From Gemmatimonadales bacterium (GTDB lineage: Bacteria > Gemmatimonadota > Gemmatimonadetes > Longimicrobiales > Gaopeijiaceae), in the NCBI GenBank assembly GCA_020344755.1, contig CP070829.1, forward strand, positions 1,156,698 through 1,200,012: a stretch of DNA of 43,315 nucleotides. The letters are read 5' to 3'. A program made the position numbers and the translations under genes. Below, in pieces: positions 1 through 8,358 of the stretch. Position 1 is the stretch's first letter. Every line of letters starts with the position of its first letter. The notes below the pieces were generated by a model that saw only the letters and a program-made list of their open reading frames with translations, was not told the origin of the DNA and ran no database searches.

Positions 1-533
1 TGGTGCCCATACTGCGGCATGAGTCCACGGCCCACCCGGATCATGCCGTAGATGTAGGTGTCCGGATATCCCTGCACGGTCTCTCCGGCCAGATTGTACA
101 CTGCCAGGGCAGGCCACTTCTCCAGGATCCAGGCCTCGGCCCCGATCCCACTGCTGCCGTGGCAGACCGCGCAGTATCGGTTGAAGAGTTCCTCCCCCCG
201 AACCAGCGACGCCTCGTCGGACGGAACCGGATTCTCGAAGGTTGCCCACACCGGAGCCGCCGGGTTCGAGGTTTGCGCCTGGGTGAAGTCCGGGATCAGG
301 TAGTCACCCGCCTCGGGCTGCCCGATGTTCACCTCCCCTCGCGCAGCCGGGAAATTGCCCGACGAGAAGGAGATGGCCCCCTCCGCAGGGAGGAGAGGAT
401 TCTCGTACGGATCGAATGTGGCCTGGTCCCGCATGGACCGGCCGAAGATCGTCGCCATGGCATCGTCCAGCGGCGTGCACGCCCCGGACGCGAGGGCCAG
501 TGCCAGCGCCAGGGCCGGAAGCGGCTTACGCAT
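1..533 (-). CDS. actE: Alternative complex III subunit ActE, mono-heme cytochrome c (C-terminus cut by window edge)
   Basis: Membrane-anchored cytochrome c subunit of alternative complex III, the quinol-oxidising complex that replaces bc1. The reading frame starts at ATG 533-531 and stays open to the window edge, giving 177 residues. Residues 1-19 look like a lipoprotein signal with the acceptor Cys at 19 (SGAC). A single CAVCH heme motif lies at residues 121-125, and a downstream GLMPQY could supply the distal Met. The start overlaps the end of actD by 8 bases (ATGCGTAA), as expected for coupled translation. The -3 lipobox residue is Ser, so lipidation is likely but not certain. The last residues and any following act or oxidase genes lie outside the window. 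Confidence 0.85.
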   Translation of the reverse strand, partial: MRKPLPALALALALASGACTPLDDAMATIFGRSMRDQATFDPYENPLLPAEGAISFSSGNFPAARGEVNIGQPEAGDYLIPDFTQAQTSNPAAPVWATFENPVPSDEASLVRGEELFNRYCAVCHGSSGIGAEAWILEKWPALAVYNLAGETVQGYPDTYIYGMIRVGRGLMPQYGH

Positions 534-1047
534 GTGCACCCTCCCGAAGCTCCACTGGCTCATGCTTCTCGAGAATCGAGCGGGCCTCGTCCAGGCGGCC
601 GCCCTCGGCAGCCACGAATACGCCGAAGCGCCCGGAGCTGAACTCGGGATCATAGACGACCGGTGGCTTGAAGCCCGGAAGCTTGCTGTTGATGAAAAGC
701 CCCAGGACGGTCGCCAGGGCCCCGAAGAGCACGGTCAGCTCGAAGGCGATGATCACGTACGCCGGGATCGAGAGGATCGGCTTTCCCCCGGTCACCAGCG
801 GCCAGTCCATGGAGGTCCACGAGGTGAAGGCGAAGCCGGTGGCGGTCCCCGTCAGTGCGCCTACGAGAGTCCAGACCCGCACCGGGCTCTGGCCGTACCC
901 CATTGCGTGTTCGATGTGGTGCTCCGGGAAGGGAGCGTAGGCCGTCATGTCCGACTTCCTGAACCCGGCGCGCCGGAGTTCCTCGATGGCCTCAACCGTG
1001 GAGTCGAGGAAGTCGAACGACGCCAGGATCCCATTCTTGTCGCTCAT
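526..1047 (-). CDS. actD: Alternative complex III subunit ActD (DUF3341 membrane protein)
   Basis: Small membrane subunit of alternative complex III, 173 residues. The N-terminal part is a soluble alpha/beta domain (the FLDSTVEAIEEL and FRKSDMTAYAPF regions are typical of DUF3341). Two transmembrane hairpin segments follow, around residues 55-80 and 90-115, then a short soluble C-terminus. ActD is thought to help hold the peripheral subunits on the membrane; it carries no cofactor motif here. The ATG at 1047 lies 1 base after the actC stop and has a strong GGAGG ribosome site inside the actC end. Its 3' end overlaps actE. Position between ActC and ActE matches the standard act order. Confidence 0.88.
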   Translation of the reverse strand: MSDKNGILASFDFLDSTVEAIEELRRAGFRKSDMTAYAPFPEHHIEHAMGYGQSPVRVWTLVGALTGTATGFAFTSWTSMDWPLVTGGKPILSIPAYVIIAFELTVLFGALATVLGLFINSKLPGFKPPVVYDPEFSSGRFGVFVAAEGGRLDEARSILEKHEPVELREGAHA

Positions 1048-1048
1048 C

Positions 1049-2428
1049 TTACGCCTCCACCTCCTGCGCCTGCTTTCGCTTCAGGGGCGCGGGGAGGACT
1101 TCCTTCAGCTCGGCAATGGCCACCGGCGGCAGGAGTCGGGTGAAGAGAAGGAACCAGAAACCGAACCAGCAGAAGCTGCCCAGCAGGATCCCCATCTCTA
1201 CCACCGAGGGACGATACACACCCCAGGCGAAGGGCTCGTACTCGTGGGAGAGGGACGTCACGATGATGACGTACCGCTCGAACCACATCCCGATGTTGAT
1301 GAAGATCGAGATCGCGAATAGCGCCGGGATGGAGTGCCGAACCCGCTTGAACCAGAGCATGATGGGAACCAGACCGTTGCATACCAGCATGATCCAGCTC
1401 GCCCACCAGTAGTGGCCGAAGAGCCGGTTCCAGAACATCTGTCGCTCCGGCGGCTCCCCGCTGTACCACGCCATGAAGAACTCGGTGAGGTAGGCGTAGA
1501 AGACGATGAGCGACGTCAGCAGGACCAACTTCGCCAGCGCGTCGAAGTGCTTCGTGGTGAGGTAGGCCTCCAGCCCGAAGACCTTTCGGAGAGGCACCGC
1601 CAGGGTGATCACCATCGCCACCCCGGAGAAGATCGCTCCGGCCACGAAATACGGGGCGAACACCGTCGCGTGCCACCCTGGGACGATTCCGACCGCGAAG
1701 TCCCAGGACACCACGGAGTGCACGGAGAGAACCAGGGGCGTCGCCAGGGCGGCGAGGAAGATGTAGGCCTTTCCGAAGTGGTGCCACTCACGATCGGTGC
1801 CCTGCCACCCCATGGCGAGGAAGGAGTAGAGCTTCTTCCGCAGTCCCGTGGCCTGGTCCCGGGCCGCGGCCACGTCCGGGATGGTGCCCAGGTAGAAGAA
1901 AACGGCGGACACGGTGAAGTACGTCGTCACCGCGAAGACGTCCCAGACCAGTGGTGACCGGAAATTCGGCCAGAGGAAGCGCTGATTCGGGTAGGGGATC
2001 AGCCAGTAGGCGTGCCAGACCCGCCCCACGTGGATCAGTGGAAAGAGACCGGCGGTCATCACCGCGAAGACCGTCATGGCCTCGGCGGCCCGGTAGACCG
2101 ACTGCCGCCACGGCGCCCGGAACAGGAACAGAATCGCCGAGATGAGCGTGCCGGAGTGGGCGATACCCACCCAGAACACGAAGGTGGTGATATACGCTCC
2201 CCAGCCCACCGGACTGGTCAGGCCGCTCACGCCGATTCCGCGGTAGATCTGGTAGAACCAGGATCCAAAGAAGATCCCAACCCCGAGAACCGCGATGCCG
2301 AACAATGCCCACCACCCCTTGCCAGGGGCGGAGAGTATCGCCAGCACGTCCCGGTTGACCTCGCTGTAGTGCGAGACGTCCGGGTGGGTGAGGGCCCCCC
2401 TCTTCTGGGATTCCGTCAAACTCGCCAT
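1049..2428 (-). CDS. actC: Alternative complex III subunit ActC (NrfD/PsrC-type quinol-binding membrane protein)
   Basis: Polytopic membrane subunit of the NrfD/PsrC family, 459 residues, with about ten hydrophobic helices. In alternative complex III this family binds quinol on the periplasmic side and passes electrons to the Fe-S clusters of ActB. Family-like features include the early GWWALFGIAVLGVG helix, an AHSGTL stretch around residues 110-115, and a FERYVIIV helix near the C-terminus. ActC and a second NrfD copy, ActF, are paralogs; the position directly after actB identifies this one as ActC. The start ATG at 2428 has a GGAGAG about 12 bases upstream. The stop is 1 base from actD. Confidence 0.9.
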   Translation of the reverse strand: MASLTESQKRGALTHPDVSHYSEVNRDVLAILSAPGKGWWALFGIAVLGVGIFFGSWFYQIYRGIGVSGLTSPVGWGAYITTFVFWVGIAHSGTLISAILFLFRAPWRQSVYRAAEAMTVFAVMTAGLFPLIHVGRVWHAYWLIPYPNQRFLWPNFRSPLVWDVFAVTTYFTVSAVFFYLGTIPDVAAARDQATGLRKKLYSFLAMGWQGTDREWHHFGKAYIFLAALATPLVLSVHSVVSWDFAVGIVPGWHATVFAPYFVAGAIFSGVAMVITLAVPLRKVFGLEAYLTTKHFDALAKLVLLTSLIVFYAYLTEFFMAWYSGEPPERQMFWNRLFGHYWWASWIMLVCNGLVPIMLWFKRVRHSIPALFAISIFINIGMWFERYVIIVTSLSHEYEPFAWGVYRPSVVEMGILLGSFCWFGFWFLLFTRLLPPVAIAELKEVLPAPLKRKQAQEVEA

Positions 2429-2460
2429 GGTCGCTCGTGTCTCTCCGCGGAGTCAGGCCA

Positions 2461-5400
2461 TCAATGCCCGCCGGACTCCACCCCGTGGAAGGTCACCTTC
2501 TTGAGGTAGTGCACTGCGGGCTGCGTGTTGATGAGCTCGTCCAGGACCCTGTAGGTCCGCTCGTTGTGAGCCTTCTCTGCCACCCGGGACTCGGGATCCC
2601 GGATGTTGCCGAAGACGATGGCCTCGGCGGGACAACTCTGTTGGCACGCCGGCACCACTTCGCCGTCGTGCACGCCCCGTCCACCCTCCAGCGCCGCCCG
2701 ATTCTGGACCTCCCGGATGCGCTGGACGCAGAAGGAGCACTTCTCCATGACCCCTGTGTTCCGGATCGTCACATCCGGGTTGTACGACCACTGCAGGGGC
2801 TCGGGGACATCGGTATAGGTGTACCAGTTGTAGACCCGGACCTTGTACGGGCAGTTGTTCGCGCAGTAGCGCGTGCCCACACACCGATTGTAGACCTGGC
2901 CATTGAGGCCCTCGGGGGTGTGGTATGCCGCGAAAACCGGACAAACGGGCTCACACGGGGCGTTCCCGCAGTGCTGGCACAGCATGGGAAGGTGCCGGAC
3001 ATCCACGGGGGCCGCGTGGGAGGCGTCCACCTGCTCGTAGTAGCGCTCGATGCGGATCCAGCCGTGGTCGCGCCCCATGGCCACCTGCTGCTCGCCAACG
3101 AAGGGCACGTTGTTCTCCGACTGGCAGGCCACCACGCACGCGGAACATCCGGTGCACTTGTCCAGGTCGATGGCCATGGCCCAACGGGGCGTGCCCTCCC
3201 GGCCATAGTCACCGTACCGTGATCCCGGAAGGGGGAAATCCGCGGCCTCGCCCTCGGTCTCCACCGGCACGAAGCCCCCCATGAGGTTCATCTCCTGGAG
3301 GCCATGATGCTCTTCCTCCGAGTGATCCTCCTCCGCGTCGCCGTGGCCCAGGTCGGACAGGGCCACCGCAGGAGCGATGTTCCGATCCGACTGATCGTCG
3401 GAACCTTCGATGGTGGCCATCCGGTAGCGTTCACCGGTAGCGGCCACCGTCACCCGGGTGGAGACCAAGGCCAACGCACCCGACGGCTGCTCGGCTGTCG
3501 CCGGAAGCAGGTCCAGGGGGTTCACACCATTTCCGTTGGCGTAGCGTCCGCTCTCGGCCCGCCCCCCACCCATGGCGATGGCGACCGCGTCCTCACGGAT
3601 CCCGGGGTAGGTGAAGAGGGGAAGGGTCACCTCACCCTCCGGCGAAGAAACGGTCACCACGTCACCGCGGCGCAGACCATTCGCCTCCGCGGCAGCCGGG
3701 TGCATCTCCACCCACGAATGCCAGGCGAGCTTGGAGACCGGATCCGGAAGCTCCTGCATCCACGGCCGGTTCGCATGCCGCCCATCCCCCAGCCGAGAGG
3801 AGGGGTACACGAGGAGGGTGAAGTCGCCGTCGCCGGACAACGCGGGTGACTCGAAGACCAGGGCGACATCCGGTGCCCGTAGGGCCACCGCTTCCTGTCG
3901 CGGAGTCGCCCCCACCGTCACGGAGCCCGCTTTCAGTGCCGTCTTCCACCAGGACTCGAAGTCGAGACCCGACCCGGACCTGGAATGCAGGGTCTGCCAG
4001 CGGGCACGGAGGTGCTCGTAGGTGCTCGCCGGACCCAGGGCGCTCCCCATCCGCGCCGCCAGGTTCAGCAGCACGTCCCCGGCCTGGCGGGTATCGAAGT
4101 GCGGCACGGGCCGCATGACCGGCTGCTGCACCGCGTAGATGCCCGGCCGAGGATTGCTGTCCCCCCACGACTCCAGGAAGTGGCGGTCGGGAAGGATCAG
4201 GTCGGCCATCGCCGTGGTCTCGTCCGGCTCGGAGGCGAACGACACCTTGAACGGGACGGAGGCGAAAGCCCCGGAGAACCCCGAGCTCGCGGGAAGGGAG
4301 TAGGCCGGATTCGCGCCCCGGACCATCACCACCCCGATCCCACCGCCGGCCATGTCCCGAATGGCCACCTGCATCTCGCCGTAGGGGCGGGCCGACGAGC
4401 TCTGCACAGGCGCGCTGAGGTGGACCGTGCGACCCACGTTCCCCGCCACGGCATTGAGGATATGGACCGCCACATTCGCCGCCGTGGCGCCTCGGTGGTG
4501 TCCCGCCTGCCCCGGTCCCACCGCAACCGATGGCCCCGCGGAGAACTCCTCGGCCAACTCGCGAATCTTCTCGGCTTCCAGTCCCGAGGCCTCCGCAGCA
4601 GCGTCGGGGGTGTACTCGGCCAGGACGGAGGCGTACGGGCCCGCGCTGGCGCCTCGGCTCGCGATGTGGGAGGCCATGCCCAGTGCGACGATCGCTTCCA
4701 CCCCGGTAGGAATCGGCAGCCATTCGTCTGCATTCTGCCCGGTAAGGCTGAGCCTCGGACCCACGAAAACGAACTTCCCCTTCTCCCCGTGATCCTCACC
4801 GGTGGCGCGGGCGAACCCCCGGCCGTACTCCACCGGCGAAACCCAGGTCTCCAGGAAGTCGGCTCCGAAGGAAACGATCATTCCTGCGGACTCGAAGTCG
4901 TACGCGGGAACCACGTCCCTGCCGAAGGCGATCCGGGTCGCCTCCCGAAGGGGTGCATCGGCCAGGCCATCGTGCTCCACGCGCTGGCCACCCACGGCGG
5001 AAAGGAACCGGGATACGAGGTCGGACTCCGTGGGCCCCAGCTGGCCGGTGATCAGGAGGACGTTCCCCGCGGCCCCCTGGATCCGCTCGGCGAGCATGGC
5101 CTCGGCCTCGTCCCAGCTCACGGGCGACAGCACGCCGTTCTCACGGACCATGGGACCGGAGAAACGATCGGGGCTGTACAGACCCTGGATGGAGGAGTGT
5201 CCCCGACCGCACAATGCTCCCCCGGACACGGCGTGGCCCGGATTCCCCTCCACCTTCACCGCCCGGCCCTCCCGAGTGCGGACCCACATTCCGCACTCGG
5301 CCGCACATTCCTGGCAGACTGTGGTGTACCAGGTGGACACCCCGGGGGTGATGTCCTCAGGGGGGACGACATAGGGGAGCAGCTTCTCCACGTCCTCCGT

Positions 5401-5481
5401 GGAGCAGCCCGTCAGGCCCGCCCCCGCTCCGCTGACCCCCAGGACCTTAAGGAAGTCTCGCCTCTTGATACCGTCGCTCAT
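2461..5481 (-). CDS. actB: Alternative complex III subunit ActB (fused molybdopterin-type and Fe-S domains)
   Basis: Large periplasmic electron-transfer subunit, 1006 residues. Residues 7-15 (RRDFLKVLG) form a Tat signal, followed by a LTGC lipobox at 23-26. Residues about 50-680 resemble a molybdopterin oxidoreductase catalytic domain, which in this complex is not expected to hold molybdenum. The last 260 residues carry ferredoxin-like clusters: [41 protein letters not shown] and CQQSC. A canonical N-terminal Cys set (C56, C59, C63, C91) is also present. Two ATGs lie 6 bases apart. The second, at 5481, is chosen because AGGA is 5 bases before it and runs into the first. The gene starts 12 bases after the actA stop. 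Confidence 0.92.
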   Translation of the reverse strand: MSDGIKRRDFLKVLGVSGAGAGLTGCSTEDVEKLLPYVVPPEDITPGVSTWYTTVCQECAAECGMWVRTREGRAVKVEGNPGHAVSGGALCGRGHSSIQGLYSPDRFSGPMVRENGVLSPVSWDEAEAMLAERIQGAAGNVLLITGQLGPTESDLVSRFLSAVGGQRVEHDGLADAPLREATRIAFGRDVVPAYDFESAGMIVSFGADFLETWVSPVEYGRGFARATGEDHGEKGKFVFVGPRLSLTGQNADEWLPIPTGVEAIVALGMASHIASRGASAGPYASVLAEYTPDAAAEASGLEAEKIRELAEEFSAGPSVAVGPGQAGHHRGATAANVAVHILNAVAGNVGRTVHLSAPVQSSSARPYGEMQVAIRDMAGGGIGVVMVRGANPAYSLPASSGFSGAFASVPFKVSFASEPDETTAMADLILPDRHFLESWGDSNPRPGIYAVQQPVMRPVPHFDTRQAGDVLLNLAARMGSALGPASTYEHLRARWQTLHSRSGSGLDFESWWKTALKAGSVTVGATPRQEAVALRAPDVALVFESPALSGDGDFTLLVYPSSRLGDGRHANRPWMQELPDPVSKLAWHSWVEMHPAAAEANGLRRGDVVTVSSPEGEVTLPLFTYPGIREDAVAIAMGGGRAESGRYANGNGVNPLDLLPATAEQPSGALALVSTRVTVAATGERYRMATIEGSDDQSDRNIAPAVALSDLGHGDAEEDHSEEEHHGLQEMNLMGGFVPVETEGEAADFPLPGSRYGDYGREGTPRWAMAIDLDKCTGCSACVVACQSENNVPFVGEQQVAMGRDHGWIRIERYYEQVDASHAAPVDVRHLPMLCQHCGNAPCEPVCPVFAAYHTPEGLNGQVYNRCVGTRYCANNCPYKVRVYNWYTYTDVPEPLQWSYNPDVTIRNTGVMEKCSFCVQRIREVQNRAALEGGRGVHDGEVVPACQQSCPAEAIVFGNIRDPESRVAEKAHNERTYRVLDELINTQPAVHYLKKVTFHGVESGGH

Positions 5482-5493
5482 GGTCATCCTGGC

Positions 5494-6042
5494 TCAGTAA
5501 TGGCAGACGGTGCAGTCGCGGGTCACGTCCCGTTCGACGTGGCAACTGATGCACCAACCCATCTTCCCCTTCCCCCAGGTAGGCTCCGGTGCCTCCAGGA
5601 CTCCGATCTCCTGGATCTCGCCGTGACACTCCTGGCACTGGAGACCCGCGTTGATGTGGCGCATGTGGGGAAAGTGGACGTGGTCCGCCACCTTGTGGAT
5701 CCGGACCCACGGAATCGTCTCGCCGGAGTTCCAGTACTCCCGGACCTTGTTGATCTCTTCGGGCTGGTTCTCACCCGGAATCATGGTATGGCAACCCATG
5801 CAGGTGGAGACCGGCGGGATTCCCGCGTCCACGGAACGCTCCGCCGAAAAGTGGCAGTATTGGCAGTCCATCTGGTACGTGCCCGCATGGATGTCGTGCG
5901 GAAACTGGATAGGCTGCGCGGTGGCGGACGCAGGCGCCGGTTCCGTGCTCGGCGCGGTGTCCTGCTGGCTCTGCGCCTGGACGAACGCCAGGCTGCCAGC
6001 CACCGCGACGCCCGCGGCTGCGAACATCCACTTCTTGTTCAT
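5494..6042 (-). CDS. actA: Alternative complex III subunit ActA (pentaheme cytochrome c)
   Basis: Multi-heme cytochrome c subunit at the head of the act operon, 182 residues. It has a single N-terminal hydrophobic segment (residues about 5-23) that can serve as signal or anchor, followed by an Ala/Pro/Ser-rich linker. Five CxxCH heme motifs lie at residues 60, 81, 136, 164 and 177; the last is two residues from the C-terminus. Five hemes is the number known for ActA. The start at 6042 (MNKKW) is chosen over an upstream in-frame ATG at 6108 because GAGGA sits about 8 bases before it and the hydrophobic segment follows directly. The 6108 start would add 22 residues that do not look like a signal. 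Confidence 0.9.
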   Translation of the reverse strand: MNKKWMFAAAGVAVAGSLAFVQAQSQQDTAPSTEPAPASATAQPIQFPHDIHAGTYQMDCQYCHFSAERSVDAGIPPVSTCMGCHTMIPGENQPEEINKVREYWNSGETIPWVRIHKVADHVHFPHMRHINAGLQCQECHGEIQEIGVLEAPEPTWGKGKMGWCISCHVERDVTRDCTVCHY

Positions 6043-6106
6043 AGACAGGTCCTCGAGACCCCGATGGACGAGGAGTTGGGACGAATTTCCGGCAGAAGAG
6101 CCCATC

Positions 6107-6136
6107 AAGCTAGACCGGTTTCCTGCATGGTGTCAA
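6107..6136 (-). promoter_or_regulatory. Candidate promoter of the act operon
   Basis: Reading leftward, a perfect TTGACA (6136-6131) is followed by an 18-base spacer and TAGCTT (6112-6107), which matches the -10 consensus at 3 of 6 positions. Transcription would start near 6100, leaving a leader of about 58 bases before actA. The site is in the 205-base region shared with the divergent MoxR gene. The -35 match is strong and the -10 is weak. Confidence 0.45.
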
Positions 6137-6247
6137 CGCGGAAATCGCCTTGATTTCCGGACCTTTTCCGTCGCCTTCGGGTAATTGAGTTTCTGTTGCC
6201 AGGGATTTGCGGACCGGGTCCCGTGCGCCCCCTCCCCATCGACCTCC

Positions 6248-7222
6248 ATGACCGAATCGGCAGCAATCCACCGCACCGTTCCCGCCTCGGGTGATCTGGG
6301 CCTCCTCGTCTCCGAGGTGGAGAAGGTGTTCCATGGCAAGCGGGAGGTAGTCAAACTTGCCCTGGCCGCGCTCCTCGCCCGAGGTCACATCCTCTTTGAG
6401 GATGTGCCGGGAGTGGGAAAGACGACCCTCTCGCACGCGCTGGCCCGCACGCTCGGTCTGTCCTTTCGGAGGATCCAGTTCACCAGCGATCTCCTCCCCT
6501 CCGACGTCCTGGGCGGGAACGTCTACGATCCGTCCACGGGGACGCTGGACCTGCGGCCCGGTCCCATATTCAGCCAGGTCATCCTGGCCGACGAGATCAA
6601 CCGAGCTCCTCCCCGAACTCAGAGCGGCCTCCTGCAGGCCATGCAGGAGGGCACCGTCACCATCGAAGATCGGACCCTGGAGCTTCCCAGGCCCTTCCTG
6701 GTCATGGCGACGCAGAATCCCCTGGAGCACCACGGGACCTACCCGCTCCCGGAAAGCCAGCTCGACCGGTTCCTCATGCGGCTCACCATCGGGTATCCGG
6801 ATGAGAAGGCGGAGCGCCTGATCCTCACCGAGTCCGCGCGATCTCGCATTCCACTCCAGGACCTGCGCCCGGTCTTCTCGCCGGAAGACGTCCTCCGCCT
6901 GCAGGCCCAGGTGGAAGAGGTGACCGCCGACGAGTCGGTCGTCGACTACCTCATGGAAATCGTCCGCCGGACTCGAGAAGCCCCTGGAATCCGGGTGGGA
7001 GTGAGTCCGCGAGGTGCCATTGCACTGTTCCGTGCTTCCAGGGCGTACGCCCTGACCATGGGCCGGGACTACCTCGTACCCGACGACGTCCGGGACCTGG
7101 TGCACCCCTGCCTGGCACACAGGATCCACCCGGTCGGCGCCAGCCCTGCATCCGCCGAGGCTCACCGTGTGGCGGAGTCCCTGCTGGACGAGATCCTCGG
7201 AGCGGTCGAGGTCCCCGTCTGA
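6248..7222 (+). CDS. MoxR-family AAA+ ATPase
   Basis: AAA+ ATPase of the MoxR group, 324 residues, which act as chaperones for assembling or activating partner complexes, usually with DUF58 or vWA proteins. The P-loop is at residues 54-60 (PGVGKTT) and Walker B at 111-118 (VILADEIN). The stretch PRTQSGLLQAMQEGTV and the sensor region MATQNPLEHHGTYPLPESQLDRF are hallmarks of the family. The ATG at 6248 is preferred over an in-frame ATG at 6185 because the longer version adds a cysteine-rich stretch absent from relatives; no good ribosome site is visible for either. It is the first gene of a plus-strand run with DUF58, transglutaminase, DUF432 and MscS genes. Confidence 0.9.
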   Translation: MTESAAIHRTVPASGDLGLLVSEVEKVFHGKREVVKLALAALLARGHILFEDVPGVGKTTLSHALARTLGLSFRRIQFTSDLLPSDVLGGNVYDPSTGTLDLRPGPIFSQVILADEINRAPPRTQSGLLQAMQEGTVTIEDRTLELPRPFLVMATQNPLEHHGTYPLPESQLDRFLMRLTIGYPDEKAERLILTESARSRIPLQDLRPVFSPEDVLRLQAQVEEVTADESVVDYLMEIVRRTREAPGIRVGVSPRGAIALFRASRAYALTMGRDYLVPDDVRDLVHPCLAHRIHPVGASPASAEAHRVAESLLDEILGAVEVPV

Positions 7223-7263
7223 ACGGGTCGGCACCATTTCCGGCGGCCCGGAGCGGGAAAGAA

Positions 7264-8358
7264 CTGCTGACGACGGCCTGGAAACGGCTTCGGGCCTGGC
7301 GAAGGATCTCCTTCACCCGTTCCGGGCTGCTGTTCACCCTGGGTTGCCTGGGCGTCGGCCTGGCCGCGGTGAACACGGGGAACAACCTGCTCTACCTCCT
7401 CCTTGGAGCCATGCTGGGCGCCATGGGAGTCAGCGGTTGGCTCTCGGAGCGGACGCTCCGCGGACTGCGCGTGGTTCGAGCCGTCCCGAGGGGCGTCCCG
7501 GTCGATCAGGACTTCCGGATCCGCTACCGGGTCACGAACCGAAAGCGCTGGCTGTCGTCCTATGCGGTCGAACTCGAGGAACCCGGCCTGCCAGGCGTTG
7601 CCTTTCTCCCGGGGCTCCCCGCAGGGTCGACCTTGGACGCCCACGCCACGGACCGATTCGTCCGCCGGGGAGTCTACGCCCTGGAATGCCTCACGCTGTC
7701 TACCGAGTATCCCTTCGGCCTCTTCCGGAAGGAGCGGGACGTGGTCCTACCCGGGGAACTCGTGGTCTGGCCCCGCACCGACCGGTCGGTCCCCGGAGAG
7801 ATCCTGGGTGGGGGCGATACCCCCGCCAGCTCCCTCTCCGCCGGACACCCCGCTTCCGGACCCCGCGGAGAGTTCCGCAACCTCAGGGAGTACCGATCCG
7901 GCGACGACGCTCGGGACATCCACTGGCGCACGTCGGCTCGGCTTCGCGAGCCCGTCGTGCGGGAGTACGAGCGGGACGCATCGGAGGTGGTGTGGATCGC
8001 CCTGCACCTGGACCACCCCCCGGGAGCGGACGCGGAGGCGGCGGTGGAGGTGGCCGCGTCGCTGTGTGCGCGGGCCGCGGCCCGCGGAAGGAGCTTCGCT
8101 TTGACCGCGGGGCCGCACCAGGTCGAGCCGGGGAGTGGGCCCGTGCACCTTGAGCGTGCCCTGGATGCATTGGCTCGTGCGGACTTCGGCACACCCGGCC
8201 TCCCGACCCTTCCGGTGCCCCGTGACCGGGCGGTCCTCGTCACGCCGGGCCCCTCGGTGCCGGGATTCGCCAAGGTCATCCGTACCGGTGGCACGGCCTC
8301 AAGGCGGGATGCGGGGGAGCAACCCTCGGGCGGATCCTCTTCGGGAGCAGCGGCATGA
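7264..8358 (+). CDS. DUF58 membrane protein (MoxR partner); start codon uncertain
   Basis: DUF58 protein of a MoxR-DUF58-transglutaminase module. Two N-terminal membrane segments (LLFTLGCLGVGLAAV and NNLLYLLLGAMLGAM) are followed by a beta-rich extracytoplasmic-type region and the DUF58 signature EYRSGDDARDIHWRTSAR. The protein homology clearly extends upstream of the first conventional start, GTG at 7369, which would delete the first membrane segment. No ATG, GTG or TTG exists in frame between 6961 and 7369. Candidate starts are CTG at 7264, about 10 bases after GGAG, or CTG at 7219, which overlaps the moxR stop. I give 7264 as a working choice. The 3' end overlaps the next gene by 4 bases (ATGA). 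Confidence 0.8.
   Translation: MLTTAWKRLRAWRRISFTRSGLLFTLGCLGVGLAAVNTGNNLLYLLLGAMLGAMGVSGWLSERTLRGLRVVRAVPRGVPVDQDFRIRYRVTNRKRWLSSYAVELEEPGLPGVAFLPGLPAGSTLDAHATDRFVRRGVYALECLTLSTEYPFGLFRKERDVVLPGELVVWPRTDRSVPGEILGGGDTPASSLSAGHPASGPRGEFRNLREYRSGDDARDIHWRTSARLREPVVREYERDASEVVWIALHLDHPPGADAEAAVEVAASLCARAAARGRSFALTAGPHQVEPGSGPVHLERALDALARADFGTPGLPTLPVPRDRAVLVTPGPSVPGFAKVIRTGGTASRRDAGEQPSGGSSSGAAA

Noticed and set aside
3985..6153. 722-codon open frame on the plus strand
   Set aside because: It lies fully antisense to actB and actA, whose heme and Fe-S motifs are unambiguous. Its sequence is Arg/His/Gly-rich with no recognisable domain, typical of a shadow frame in GC-rich DNA.
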